Origin: Nymphalis io
Taxonomy: Eukaryota > Arthropoda > Insecta > Lepidoptera > Nymphalidae
DNA length: 64,000 bases
Direction: 5' to 3'
Assembly: GCF_905147045.1 (NCBI RefSeq)
Contig: NC_065918.1
Location: 1,178,001 to 1,242,000, forward strand
Position 1 is the first letter of the stretch. Each line of letters begins with the position of its first letter. Below the pieces are notes generated by a model. The model was not told the origin of the DNA. It ran no database searches and saw nothing but the letters and a program-made list of their open reading frames with translations. The translations under genes were made by a program, and so were the position numbers. Of the stretch, positions 1 to 12,564 are shown one piece after another.

Positions 1-765
1 AGAATTAAAAAGATTCAGAATGGCTGGTTAAGTATATTCGAGAGGCACTGTCGTGCCCAATAAAGTCATATTTTAGCATAGCAAAAACAACATTGCAGCC
101 ATAGATGGATTGCCGAAAAAACCTCAAAATCTGTCCGTTGAAATAAACTGGCAGAAAACACCCAAGTAAATAAGAGGTAAACGAAATATGGCCTGTTATC
201 GTTTGTCCATTTGATATATAATCAAAGACGAATTTTCTAACTATCCCAAAAAACCGATGAAACAACTTAGCCAGCTGTAAGAAGCAACTCGAAAATTCTT
301 CATGGGCGATTTTATACCAACATATAAATAGGCAATGACAAAACAGTTCAGTCCCATTTTCTCTTCTATTTGCTAACGGATTTCGTTTTATTTATTGTTT
401 TTGTAGCTATTCGTAAGCTTCTGAGCTATAGTATTCTAGAAATAGGAGTACAAAAAAATGTCCGTAACATGCAAATTCTTATTATGGACCGACCGATGAG
501 TCGGTGACCACTACTTAACAGTAATCCTCACCTTATTTAAATCAAGTATCAATGCTCAGGTTGAGGAATACTCATTATTATACAACTTATTCTCTACTTT
601 CCTTCTTTAGTTAAACTCTAAGCCAAGCCGAGTCAACCCTTTAAGACAGGACAAATAGGAATTTTAGCAGAATTTTGAATGTTGCTGTAATATTTCAAAC
701 TGAAAGTCTGCTTAATACGAATAAACTTTCTCGGTCTATAGTCTATATTAGAGACATAAACATAT

Positions 766-880
766 GTGATGTAAGCGATGGTTAACATTTCTTACAATGC
801 CAATGTTTATGGGCGTTGGTGACCACTTACCATCAGGTGGCCCATATGCACGTCCGCCTTCCTAATCTATAAAAAAATAT
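766..880 (+). mobile_element. Family-1 SINE-like element, 3' fragment
   Basis: Begins gatgtaagcgatggttaaca and ends ccgccttcctaatctataaa with an A-run. This is the 3' third of the roughly 290-bp family whose full copies lie at 1432-1733 and 47353-47654. Confidence 0.85.
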
Positions 881-1335
881 ATATCAGCGCCAATCCTGAA
901 GTAGCCTCTAATTAAACCATATTACTCCGAATAATACGATATTTATATCAAAACAGACGAGAAGTTGATTTCACTACATTTATTCAAATTATTTACTTAT
1001 GATGAAAGAATCTCCTCACAAACACTATTGGTTAGTCTTCATATTATCATTGTTAATCACTAACATTAGCGATGTAAGAACAATTAATAAAAACATCGAT
1101 ATTACCGTCGAGTTTTTTTATTTGTTAATAGATTAAGTTTTGATTTGAATTCGTTTCATGGGTTGATTGATATGTTCATCCAATAATTGGATGAATATGT
1201 TTGATATATATCTTACGATAGCTTGCCCGTGGCTTCATTTTTATTCTGAATAAGTGGGAGGAGCTGGCGTTAGGTATAAAAACGTAGCCTTTTGCCTCCC
1301 TCGGGCTTCAAGCTTTCTTCATACAGGTTTTGATC

Positions 1336-1393
1336 AAACTTAGTTCAGTGGTTCAACCGTGAAAGCGTAACAGACAAACAGAGTTAGTTCTAT
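1336..1393 (+). mobile_element. RTE-type LINE 3'-end fragment
   Basis: ttcagtggttcaaccgtgaa followed by agcgtaacagacaaacagag matches the 3' terminal text of RTE-clade elements in Lepidoptera as I recall it. It directly precedes a family-1 SINE copy. Confidence 0.5.
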
Positions 1394-1431
1394 TTGAATA
1401 TATATACGAGAGAACATATTCTATGAATTTC

Positions 1432-1733
1432 CTTACTGGTGGTAGGGCTTTGTGCAAGCTCGTCTGGGTAGGTACCACCCACTCATCAGATATTCTACCG
1501 CAAAACAGCAATACTTGATATTGTTGTGTTCCGGTTTGAAGGGTGAGTGAGCCAGTGTAATTACAGGCACAAGGGACATAAAATCTTAGTTCCCAAGGTT
1601 GGTGGCGCATTGGATATGTAAGCGATGGTTGACATTTCTTACAATGCTAATGTCTAAGAGCGTTGGTGACCACTTACCATCAGGTGGCCCATATGCTCGT
1701 CCGCCTTCCTAGTCTATAAAAAAAAAAAAAAAA
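1432..1733 (+). mobile_element. Family-1 SINE-like element, full length
   Basis: Starts cttactggtggtagggcttt, passes ggtaccacccactcatcaga and cagtgtaattacaggcacaa, and ends cgtccgccttcct and a 17-base A tail. It is one of the best-preserved copies and defines the family's orientation. An 85-codon minus frame inside it is not a gene. Confidence 0.9.
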
Positions 1734-3671
1734 TTTACTAAAATACTTTTAACTCATTAGTTAATCATAGGTTTTAAGTTGTACAAAATTATACTATAGT
1801 AATTAAAATGTGAGGATTAGTTTATTAGGAATCATAAAATATTTTGTATTAGTCAGTAGAATAATAAATTATTTCGTGAAATTGAAAACGAAATGTATTA
1901 TAATTAAATACACGAATATCTGATGAAATTAATGTCATTCAATTGCGTATAAACAAATCACATTTATGCAGTTTGTTTGGATTTAAATATAATAAGTGCT
2001 ATTGAAATAATACTCCCCGCTTTAATATATTTACGAATTGTTTACAAATCACCAAATCCATTGAGGTCGCATTATTATTTTCAGATCCGTGATATGGTTT
2101 CGATTATTATTTCAGTCGTCTCATCGGCATAAAACGCTATTGACAATACAATTATTAAATAATTGATATGAAACATTTTTATTTTTAATATTTAATTACC
2201 CTCGCTCATTTAATCTTCGAATCGGTACACTACACGCAGAGTAATGGATGATGTAACCTGTTCAGTGACACACGTAACCTATCAAGACATGTTACAATAC
2301 ATTATCAAATTGTGAGGTGAGGTTATGATCACAAATTAAGCACATGAAAATTCGTGGTGCTTGCCCGGGTTTGAACCCACGATCATCGATTAAGATGCAT
2401 GCGTTCTTACCACTGGGCCATCTCGGCTATATTTATTGTTGTTGTTTGTTATTAGATATATCCTATTCTAATTGCGTCCCCTGACTTAAGTCACATGACA
2501 CACCAGACAAGGTTTACGACATGACATTTTGTGGGAACATATACAGGTGAATTTGTTATGGGCCTCTTAATAATAAAAGAAGAATATTTTTTACCGTAAA
2601 TCGCAGTTTTGTCACAAAGATTATTCCAGGGGTTTTAACTGCTAAATTAAACCTTTTGACTCATATTAATTGTAAATAAAATAAATGTTATCAGTATCAA
2701 GCAGACTTTTTTATATAAAAAGGATGCGAATGATTGACGTGAGACCTACAAGACACAAGTATTTTTATACAATATAAAATAAAGTAAATAAACCCTGATT
2801 ATCGATTTTTGGAAACATTTCTTGTAATAAAAGTATCCAATTCTAAATGAAAATTACGTAGAGCTGGAAGACAGTTTATTATTGATTTATGAGATTAATT
2901 TGTATGTTGTAGCCTGTAACAAGAATGGTATCCGGTGGGCATGGACTTCCCCCTTCTCCATAAATCCTCTCCCACCCCTTCCTCTAGATACTAGATATTA
3001 AAGTTTCATCACCACCACCTCATCTTACCTAGGTCTTCAATCAAAACTACTCTTATTGACTGCTATGTATACATTAATATTAAAAAAAGAGGTCTGTGTG
3101 CGACCCGGGTGGTCCGAAGTTCCCAGTGGCAAAAATGAAAATACTATATTTTTTTCATTATTATTAAATATATAATTTTCTATTTTGACTCAATTTTCAA
3201 TTGTTTATAACAATTTGATTTGCAACAATATGAACAACATTTAATTGAATATTCAGCCTTATTATCACTAAATACGTGATTTCGGACAAAAAAAACCTAA
3301 TTTTCTACGTATTGCAATTGATTATAATAATTAGATGTAAAAAAACAATTGTATTTGTTATAAACAATATTAAGTTCAAACAGTTTTTAGTCTCATAACC
3401 ACTGAATAATTTATTTCCGAGAAAAAAAAACCATTTTTTTTATTTTGACTCAATTTACTATTTGATTCATTATTAACAATTTACGTATTTTTTACTTGCT
3501 CATGTAATTGTTTTTTTTTATGTTATGTCCCTAATCTCTAATGTTCTAAAAATCTACCAAATTGTTCTAATTTATCATCATTAAGTGTGTATATATTGCT
3601 CATATTTGATATATTGAAACCTATTTTTCTAGGTAATCGTTATAAAAAAAAAACTTAAATAATAAATTTAA
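1734..3671. other. AT-rich DNA, no gene seen
   Basis: Apart from the SINE head at 2.3-2.4 kb, nothing but AT-rich unique or decayed repeat DNA, with A/T runs at 3.15-3.65 kb where aattttctattttgactcaa recurs (3175 and 3435), suggesting a degenerate local duplication. Confidence 0.6.
2322..2428 (-). mobile_element. Family-2 tRNA-derived SINE, 5' head only
   Basis: cacaaattaagcacatgaaa, then gcccgggtttgaacccacga and taccactgggccatctcggc. On the minus strand this holds the Pol III B box (GGTTCAAACCC) and the A-box side CCAGTGGTAAGAACGC. Confidence 0.88.
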
Positions 3672-3738
3672 AGGTTAAAATTCTTATGTTATACATTAAT
3701 ATATCAAATATTAATTTATAACATAAGAATTTTAACCT
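3672..3738. repeat. Perfect 22-bp inverted repeat, 67-bp hairpin
   Basis: Arms AGGTTAAAATTCTTATGTTATA (3672-3693) and its exact complement (3717-3738). The 23-nt loop itself holds attaatat / atattaat (3695-3702, 3708-3715). AT-rich. The size fits a short hairpin RNA or the relic of a very small palindromic transposon. Confidence 0.85.
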
Positions 3739-3998
3739 CATTCCTTTAAGAACAAAAATATAAATAACACACCCTCTTTTCGTAATGATTCCCTTTTTGC
3801 TCCTCCTAAACAAACTAGCAATTTTTTATTGACATCAGCATATATACGAATCTTTAGATTACTTTTTCGTAATGTCTTTCTTAATATTTAAAGTTTTTTT
3901 ACGTTATCGATACACGATGCCCAAAGCCACCCAATAAATCAGTACGGAGCAAGAGATTGTGCTGATGAGACTTGTGACACTTTTTCCGCAAACTGTAC

Positions 3999-4214
3999 CT
4001 AATAAGCAAAACAGTAGGCGCGCAGCTTGCGCGAGGCATTTTCGCCGGTAACGCCCAATTTAGCAAGGCCAGCGGCGTAGATCCACCTCTTAAAGGCTAA
4101 ACATGAAGATGGGCGTTTGGAAGTGACGATATGATCCAACACACTGCGTAAATATTTTAAGCTCCCGTTTGAATCTATTGAGGTTACATTTAGGTTTAAT
4201 GAGCGTTCGCTCAT
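3999..4214 (-). CDS. 71-codon ORF, doubtful
   Basis: MSERSLNLNVTSIDSNGSLK... ends RKLRAYCFAY. It is the only GC-richer patch between 2.5 and 5 kb, is hydrophilic, and has a start palindrome-like atgagcg/cgctcat. No splice context or homologue is recognised. It could be a fragment of a transposon protein or chance. Confidence 0.2.
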   Translation of the reverse strand: MSERSLNLNVTSIDSNGSLKYLRSVLDHIVTSKRPSSCLAFKRWIYAAGLAKLGVTGENASRKLRAYCFAY

Positions 4215-4682
4215 CGAGCTACTATAACGTGAATTGCTTTAAAACAATTTATTCTGTAAGTACATAGAACAGTTATAAATATCACTCGTTGTTATTTATT
4301 AAGGTTTTTATAATTAAAAGTTTTTTGTATGGCAATTACATTATATATATATATTAATACATTGTACGTGGCGGAGATAAGATTTATATATTATTTACTA
4401 TATCTTTCTAACGATTTAATATGTATAATGTATAGGTCACGTTCGACGCAATATGATGAACTTTAATTTATAACAGAGTACATTTTCCCAGAAAATCATC
4501 ATACTATATATTATATAGTGCAATATGCTATTGCATATTGTATACCCAATATAATATTATATTTCAATTTGAAAGGATTTGAAATTTCTTCGCAGTCAGT
4601 TTCGTATAAATATATACAGTAAGGTAATGAATAATAGAGATCGAGAATAACATTTAACAGCTGGATCGTTTAAAAAGACCTA

Positions 4683-4860
4683 GTATCACCACGACCCTAA
4701 TACAACGCCAGGGCGTGTACTTGGTGGTTGGTGTTTGTGCAAGACAATGTGGAGTGTTATTGGAAGGATGTGAGTCAATGCACAAACAGGCACAAAGGAC
4801 AAAGCATCTCAGTTACCGCGATGGTGGCGATATAAGGAATGGTTAATAATTCCTAAAAAA
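4683..4860 (+). mobile_element. Family-1 SINE-like element, strongly diverged
   Basis: cttggtggttggtgtttgtg, then aggcacaaaggacaaagcat and gatggtggcgatataaggaa follow the family order, with many changes and a terminal A-run. Confidence 0.5.
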
Positions 4861-5835
4861 AAAAATATGATACAAAAATACGATCGATTGCAAGCAGCGC
4901 CTCGTTGGAGTCATTAAATGGTAAATAATTAGCGTATGACAGGCGATGCTAAGAGGTTAAGACACACTTGTACACAGCATTAACATACTCATAATCATTC
5001 GGGTGTATAGTCCAAGCAAATGCAGTTTAGATGCCGATCTATGGTACGAATTTATTGAAAAAGGTAAATATATTTCATGCTATTCTAATATAACCATTGG
5101 CGACTACAACGAGTTCAAACAAATCACGGTATGGCAACTCAATGAGCGAATGCTCTCAATAAAACGGAAACTTGGAATATTTAGGCAATGTGTTGTATCA
5201 TATCGTAACTTCCAAACTCTTCAAATAAAGCTTTGAAGAGGTGGACATACTATTTTTCCCCCTGAAACGCATTACAGAATGTACATTTTAAATACAAAAT
5301 TTAACTGATATAATTAATTTTGAAATAAGTGATAAAGTTATACTTATATTTTATCTTACTCAATTATTCATATGAAAGTCTGAACGTTTGCTGAAGAAAT
5401 TAGGCAAAGATTTTACAATGGAAATAGACTAGTTGTGAAAACTGTTTTTATTATAAAAGACATGACATATGATTTAAAGCTATTCCGAATAACAGGTTTG
5501 GAAATTTGAGTGCCAGAGTGTTTTAAAAATCTTTTTTTTATTGATATCATTTTTTTTTTATTTTAACTTAATACGACGTGCTTCAAATGAAAATAATATG
5601 AAATGCTGAAATGTTATCAAATATCATTTTAAATAATAATTATTCTGATCCGATACGCGGAAAGCATGGGTAGAATTGGAAAAGGGAGATGGGGTGGCTG
5701 TGGGCGTATCTATCCTACAACTATAATTTTATATGACCTACCTTAATATTTTACAAAGCATGTGCATGTTCACAATAGCAAATTTAAATCAATGAAATAA
5801 GAACGTCCTTGAGACAAATGACCCCCCTTTGTACA
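4861..5835. other. No gene seen
   Basis: AT-rich. The 77-codon plus frame at 5003-5236 has no start context, splice signals or recognisable motifs. Confidence 0.5.
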
Positions 5836-6108
5836 GTAACAGTCTGTTAATGTCCCACTGCTGGGCTAAGGCCTCCTCTCCCTTCTGAGGAGAAGGTTTG
5901 AAGTTTATTCCACCACGAGCTCCAATACGGGTTGGCAGAATTTCAATGAAATTAGACACATGCAAGTTTCCTCACGATGTTTTCCTTCACCGTCAAACAC
6001 GAGATGGATTATAACACAAATTAAACACATGAAAATTAAGTGGTGCTTCCCCGGGTTTGAGCCCACGATCATCGGTTGTCGCGTTCTAACCACTACGCCA
6101 TCTCAGCT
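5836..6108 (-). mobile_element. Family-2 tRNA-derived SINE, near full length
   Basis: cagtctgttaatgtcccact through ccgggtttgagcccacgatc to cactacgccatctcagc. An internal deletion removes the cacatgtg region. The short inverted repeat CAAATGACCCC / GGGGTCATTTG lies on either side (5815-5825 and 6166-6176). Confidence 0.88.
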
Positions 6109-6176
6109 TTGATGGAGGATATTTTCAAAACGGAAATCGTATTGCTCCGGGCAGTGTCTCTACGAGGGGTCATTTG

Positions 6177-7384
6177 AAGCAATTTATACTGAAATAATAA
6201 TAATAAAACAACCGCTTTTTCTTAATTACACTAACAAAAGTATACGTTTTCTTCTGTTTAAATAGTTAAAAAATGATAGTAAATGATTCAAGTGTCTGTG
6301 TTATCACAACTGTACCTATTTTACAGTAGTAATTAAAAAACAAGGATTCTCTTTATAATGTATGCATACTTACTCGCGCTGAGCGATCAATAAATGAATA
6401 TATTCCACACGGGAAATTTAATAAAGGGACAAAAACCCGGATATTAAGGAAAAGCGACAACGTTGGTTGCTGTATTCATCAGATTAACAAATGCACGGTC
6501 ACTTCAAAATGATTTTTTTCAGAATGATTATTTATTTAAATTATTTATTAGGTTTTCCTGCGATTTTTACACTGGTCATTCTTACATACATACAATTATA
6601 ATACATCCACAGATTATGTAAAATCTGATATCAGACAACAGATCAGACTGTTTAGATAATAGCATTTTTGTTTAGTTTTTTACATCTGTATCTTCTTTAA
6701 TGGCGATTAAATTGTTATTCATATATAACGATCTTCTAATTTCGGTAGATATGCTCCCAATTTTGTAAGTAACTACACAATCGATCGATCAAATTTATAT
6801 GATGCATTCCCTTTGGAAATTTTATATATTTGTTAGAAGGCTTTAGTATAAATAAATAAGACAAAAGTATATAAAATGTTGGTTTTATGTATATTTTTTT
6901 ATGTTATGAAGTGCATTGAATCACACTATATTATGAGAATTAATATTGCGGTTTCCAGTAACATCCTGGTTTACGGAGAAATTTAGATAGTTGAACCGAA
7001 ATTCTCGTTCGAAAATGCACTAGAGCAACGCTCCGATAAATATATATACGTTCAGTAGAAATTATTATTATTTCAAAGATAATTCGTAAATCTATTTAGG
7101 AATAATCTTTAAAATCGATATAACTAGAATTTATTTTTGGACCAAGATTTTTATAGATTATGATACGAATTAAATATTTAACGAATAAAAATTCAATCGT
7201 ACTTTTTCGCCTTCGTTACTTTATTATTTTCTTATGAAATATTGACAGCGCATGAAGGATACAATAAACAACGCTTTTTGATGGAAAGCAATACCCACTA
7301 CAATCTATTAATTATTCTATTTAACAAGAAATTTAAGTAATCTAGGATTTTAATGCTTATTCTATATAATTTAAAGATTTGTTT
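6177..7384. other. No gene seen
   Basis: AT-rich sequence without open frames over 60 codons, repeats or GC islands. Confidence 0.6.
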
Positions 7385-7680
7385 TCTGCGGGTAATGCCC
7401 GGTCGGTCGAATAGCTGTGTAAGACCGAATGCGACCTCCACTGCTTCACCGTGGCGAGTACTAGGTCAACCAGATGCCCAGCATACGCTGGATAGATCTC
7501 GGCTCTCAAATTCCCAACGCCCGGGGCTTAAAATACAGGGCGCGCCCTCGGACCGTTGACACGAGAGGCGGAAGGTGGTTGACACCTCGCGTGTGCTATT
7601 TCAAACGGCGCTAAATAGGACGACAGCCGGGATGGTCGCAAGCTGCGGTATGTACTAGCGAGGAATACTACACTAGGTAC
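7385..7680. other. GC-rich island of unknown origin
   Basis: About 300 bp of markedly higher GC (gcccggtcggtcgaat, cgcccggggcttaaaata, gggcgcgccctcggac) in AT-rich flanks, with no long conserved frame. It looks like a relic of a GC-rich retrotransposon. A shorter patch with cccggggcttgcatttta lies at 10.64-10.69 kb. Confidence 0.4.
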
Positions 7681-8815
7681 GATTAAATTGTTACATGCAT
7701 AAATCGACAGTTTGACATTTTAATTTTTTCAAGCCAATATTTATTTTGCAATGTCTTTATCATGTGTATTTTGGTATTCAAAACAATGTACCGAGAATTG
7801 TTTTTTGTAACAAAGTTAGAAAAAGAATCTGGCAGATTTTTGCGGGGTTTACCTGACGCTTATCATCATCATCATTCTCCTTGGGTATATTTTTGCTGAT
7901 TGGTTAGTTTTTAGCCAGCATACCTATTGTAGAACTTACTTATTGTAGAACGTACCTATTGTGCAGTTAGTGCTGATACAATTGAAACAAACACTGCGCT
8001 TAACACAAAATATACCCTTATTGGCTCTTCAGTATCTATGGATCTAGATTGGGTGGCTCTTCTAATATGCCACCAAGCGCATGGCAACAGTTATCCTATC
8101 CTATATAATTACAGTACACATTAAAGGAGATGTGTCTCCATTACACATATCAATTTAGATAAAAAGGAATTTATTTCAGTCAGGAGTAATTAATTACCTA
8201 AGTCCAAAAATCACTATATATATATACAATGAAGAACTCTACCTTGTATATAAATTTGCTCATATAAACGAAATGAGTTTAAAGTAATTTGTTTTTCGAA
8301 CTTTGGCGACTTGACTTATTTTAAGCGATAATCTTTAATGATGACACAGTATGAAGTCAGTTAAATATAATGCGAGCAACGGCAATGCAATTCGGCGAAT
8401 ACAATCGATCAAAAGTAATATACAAACCGACAATGTTTTTGATATGAGTGATCTATATCAATAAGTCAGTCTTCATCAATTAATCAATTAGGCATACAGA
8501 TATTCTGTTAGATAGATATTATTCTGCAAGTTCGAAACTCGTGCCGAAGTCTAAAGGTTTCGGTTCAAGGCCTCTCTGATTCACTCATATTATATATGTA
8601 TATATATATATTGTTGTGTGTACGAATGTTTTTACTTAATCATGATATGTCGTTTAATTCAAGGGATAGGCCATTGGAAACTTTTTTAAAACGAATTTTA
8701 AATAACGGGGTGTATAATTTAAACTAAATTAACGGGTTTGTAACCTCGTTAATGTTTCAAAACGAGGAAAATACTTAGAGCATCTCCTCTTAAAACAGGA
8801 TCACGTTAGGTTGGA
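7681..8815. other. No gene seen; decayed retroposon text
   Basis: Only an (ATC)n run at 7862-7875 and a tRNA-like word at 8545-8580 (cgaaactcgtgccgaagtct, ggttcaaggcctctctgatt). Confidence 0.5.
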
Positions 8816-8935
8816 CCGATAGTTTTACCGGAGCGACAGACGTGTCGGAAGCATATTGGCGTACATGCCAAATGCTTCCGAAACGACAATTTCAATAGCG
8901 CTGTTCACATTTGGGCGATCCGATAAAACTGTCGG
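8816..8935. repeat. Nested palindrome, about 120 bp
   Basis: Outer arms ccgatagttttaccgg (8816-8831) and ccgataaaactgtcgg (8920-8935) are complementary at 14 of 16 positions. Inside, tcggaagcat...atgcttccga (8845-8854, 8872-8881) with ttggc...gccaa forms a GC-rich 37-bp hairpin. It could be a fold-back transposon or a structured RNA. Confidence 0.7.
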
Positions 8936-9047
8936 CGGCGACACATTTACCGGACGTTCGACCACAATTTCGGTTGGCTTTTAAGGATTGCTCAACTGAA
9001 ATTGCTATAATTTTTTTTACGCCGTTCGTACTCGTCGAATACGAGTC

Positions 9048-9102
9048 GATGAGTGGGTGGTACCTACGCAGACAAGCTTGCACAAAGCCCTACCACCAGT
9101 AA
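9048..9102 (-). mobile_element. Family-1 SINE-like element, 5' fragment
   Basis: gatgagtgggtggtacctac followed by agcttgcacaaagccctacc, the 5' end of the family in reverse orientation. Its left side joins unrelated sequence at about 9047. Confidence 0.8.
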
Positions 9103-9955
9103 ATAGAAACGAGCAAGCAAGTAAGACCCGACAGTCGGTCGTCGATCTAGTTTCAACCTAATGTCAACCCCCACTTAGGAAGATAGTTCGGAGCTTATTC
9201 CGCCGCGCTGCTCTAGTGTGCGTTAGATTTACAAGATTCGACATACGCAGATTATTTTTTTCTGAAGATGTATTTTGCTCCACCAAGATCAACATGGCGT
9301 ATGAAACCTATGTAAATGATTTATCTTCAGTTCTTTCTGCTGGGACATCTTGATTTTACTTACTTTTTTTTTACAAAATAAAAAATATTCAAACACTGGC
9401 AATTAATGCCTAATTCTTTTAAATACGCGACAATAGCAAAATGTATCTATTTTAAATGAATACTTATTTGTTATTCTGATACTAATTTGTCACTTACTTA
9501 CACGTATGAATTAATAATAATAAAAGAACATTCATTCCCGATTCCTTGTTGCCTGTGCTTGTCTATAAGTAACTCTCAGATATTAATTGCAATATACATA
9601 TACAGTGTCGTTTTCTGTAATAAGTATCAAGTTTCTTGTGTCCTGTCAAGAGGCGTAGGATGGTAACGGGCACCCAGACGGCTAAGCATAACTGTTGTAG
9701 AAAAATTTATTTCATTCACATAAATATGTTTTTTTTTATATTTAAATTCCATTTTGATGTTATTATATTTCAACCTCTAGATATTAATATCACTATATTA
9801 CCACGATAAGTTCAAAAAAACTACCACGTTTAGTTTTGCGTTCGACAACATACAAGATTGCTTGTCATATGTCAAAGCGCTTAACGAATGTGTCAATGTT
9901 ATATAATTATTTATATTTCTTTATCGCTGTTTCACCTCTCGTGTGTTTGTCCTCC

Positions 9956-10253
9956 GTTTTTTTTTTATATAGAATAGGAAGGTGGACGAGCATATGGGCC
10001 ACCTGATGGTAAGTGGTCACCAAACGCCCTTAGACATTGGCATTGTAAGAAATGTCAACCATCGCTTATAGCCAATGCGCCACCAACATTGAGAACTAAG
10101 ATTTTATGTCCCTTGTGCCTTTAATTACACTGGCTCACTCACCCTTCAAACCGGAACACAACAATATCAAGTATTGCTGTTTTGCGGTAGAATATCTGAT
10201 GAGTGGGTGGTACCTACCCAGACGAGCTTGCACAAAGCCCTACCACCAGTAAA
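9956..10253 (-). mobile_element. Family-1 SINE-like element, full length
   Basis: T-run, then aggaaggtggacgagcatat through to caaagccctaccaccagtaa. Near-repeats tttgtcctccg and tttgtccg on the two sides may be a decayed target duplication. Confidence 0.88.
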
Positions 10254-11135
10254 GTTTGTGACTTTGTCCGTTTATCTTTTAAGAATTGATATTACGAATT
10301 AAGATATAAATGTAAATACACGTATGTATATCCTGGAGCAACATGGAAAGTCGATCTTTGCAAGACGCGAAAATTTTAATTACAGAATGATGAAGAAGGG
10401 TTTGCGTAAGTAAATATTCGATTTGCAGAGATTTTGGTTTAGATTATATGCTACCTAATTATAAGTTACAGTATAGAAATGATTTCAAATACTGGAATAT
10501 ATATAATAAAAATATAAATAGTCGGCATTCGTTCATTTTTTATTATTCGGTCGAACACCTAATACTTGAAAAAATAAATATAAAACAGACTGACCACACG
10601 TCATGTTTGCGCTTTTGTTTTTATGATAGGCACGGAGGGCGCGCATCACCCGGGGCTTGCATTTTACGGAACGCCAGAGGCAGTTGCGTTTCGAAATATT
10701 TGATTTGTTTTTTGTAATAGGCATTGCCTTGTAACAGGAATAAGGGATAGACGATCACCCACATAGACACCCCTGTTCTAAATTAAATTTTACCCCAGAT
10801 CCGAATTTCAAAAAGATTGTCTCTTTTGGTTTTACTGAACCGAAGAGTTACCATTAAACTGATAACCTGCAGATATTTTATATTAGAATTCAAGAAAATT
10901 TTAAACGATTCGCTGTGGTTGAAAAAGTGACACTTTTTACCTACCACGAAAGTTAACCGATGAAAAAAAAGTGACGTTCGAAAAATCCAGGGAGACTCGG
11001 ATCAATTGTGCCGTCGTGTCACACGACCATGGATGGAATGGCTGCTAGGATTATATGGAGGCATATTCTATTTTTTTTATGTTCAGCGTTGGTTGCAGGA
11101 CCGCCCAGAGCGATATTCATATTCACAGCGCGGCA
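10254..11135. other. No gene seen
   Basis: AT-rich, with one GC patch at 10.63-10.69 kb. Overlapping 89- and 63-codon frames on opposite strands across the patch are chance. Confidence 0.5.
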
Positions 11136-11147
11136 TAATTAAATTGT

Positions 11148-11453
11148 ACAGTAACAGTAACAGCCTGTTAATGTCCCACTGCTGGGCTAAGGCCTCCTCT
11201 CCCTTTTGAGGAGAAGGTTTGGAGCTTATTCCACCACGCTGCTCCAATGCGGGTTGGTAGAATACACATGTGACAGAATTTCAATGAAATTAGACACATG
11301 CAGGTTTCCTCACGATGTTTTCCTTCACCGTTAAGCACGAGATGAATTATAAACACAAATTAAGCACATGAAAATTCAGTGGTGCTTGCCCGGGTTTGAA
11401 CCCACGATCATCGGTTAAGATTCACGCGTTCTTACCACTAGGCCATCTCGGCT
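11148..11453 (-). mobile_element. Family-2 tRNA-derived SINE, full length with TSD
   Basis: Complete copy from acagcctgttaatgtcccac to accactaggccatctcggct. The perfect 12-bp duplication TAATTAAATTGT (11136-11147 and 11454-11465) flanks it. The 3' tail is a short (TTACTG)n run on the element strand. Confidence 0.93.
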
Positions 11454-11689
11454 TAATTAAATTGTGCCGTAGTTTAAAATCGATGGAAGTTTATTAAATA
11501 TATATCCTAGGTTAGACATATTTTTCACATAAATTTAGTATCGCGAGTACTTCAGTTATTTCCATTTTTTTTGTAGTACTGCGACAGTCCGAAATCATGA
11601 AACCGTCAAACTGTTAAAGTAAGTTAAGTAAAAGTTATAAGCTAAGTAAAAATTTTGTCATGAACAGAGATGTAACGTATATAAAAAAA

Positions 11690-11977
11690 AATGTAGAATC
11701 GGTAGGCGAACGAGCAGATGGGCCACCTGATAGTAAGTGGTCATCAACGCTAATAGACATAGGCATTGTAAGAAATTTTAATTATCGCTTACATCGCCAT
11801 TGCGCCACCAACCTTGAGAACTAAGATGTAATGTCCCTTGTGCCTGTAATTACACTATCTCACTCACCCTTCAAACGGAACACAACAATACCAAGTACTG
11901 CTGTTTTGCGATAGAATATCTGATGAGTGGGTGGTACCTTACCAAGTCGAGCTTGCATTAAGCCCTACCACCAGTAA
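11690..11977 (-). mobile_element. Family-1 SINE-like element, near full length
   Basis: ggtaggcgaacgagcagatg to taagccctaccaccagtaag, moderately diverged; the poly-T end is broken. Confidence 0.85.
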
Positions 11978-12276
11978 GAATACTGCTACTTGACTTTTAA
12001 ATATTATAATAAAAATTTGAATTTTATTTAGCGACATTATTGCTAATATATCAGGACATTGCATTTTAAAAAACCGCTATAAAGGCAGGTTGTGAGCAAT
12101 TGTAAACAAAATATTTATTAAAAAAGGGTAGGTATTAGGTTAATCCATCATATTTTATAATTCAAATGTAATTAAAATTAACGGCGATCCATCGATGACT
12201 GGACGTTTCACGTTTCGCCAGAGTGGTATAACAACAAAAAGCCTGCTATCACTCTCGTCTCAAATTCACATTTAAA

Positions 12277-12315
12277 TTAATGACGGCGCTAGTCTCAATG
12301 ACTCGCCGTCATTAA
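12277..12315. repeat. 12-bp inverted repeat
   Basis: TTAATGACGGCG (12277-12288) and CGCCGTCATTAA (12304-12315), 15-nt loop. Inside the 99-codon lysine/asparagine-rich minus frame, which I do not regard as a gene. Confidence 0.75.
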
Positions 12316-12564
12316 GGCTATACTTTATTTCAGTAATAATAATATTTCGGTATGTATATATGCAATCATGTATACATTTTTTATGGTGTAAATTAAATTT
12401 ATTATTATTATTTAAAATATTCAAACGATGTTTTTTAATTAAGCGAACAGATGCACAGATTTTATGCAAATGAGTTGTAAACAAAATGACTTTAGACTTC
12501 TTATTGATTTCTGTTGATTTCTTTTTATCATTTTTAGCGAGTTTTACAACTAAGTTACGGTACA

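Noticed and set aside
7853..7876. Start exon ATGATGATGATGATAAGCGTCAG|gtaaac on the minus strand
   Set aside because: The ATG series is an (ATC)n simple repeat, and nothing else supports a gene there.
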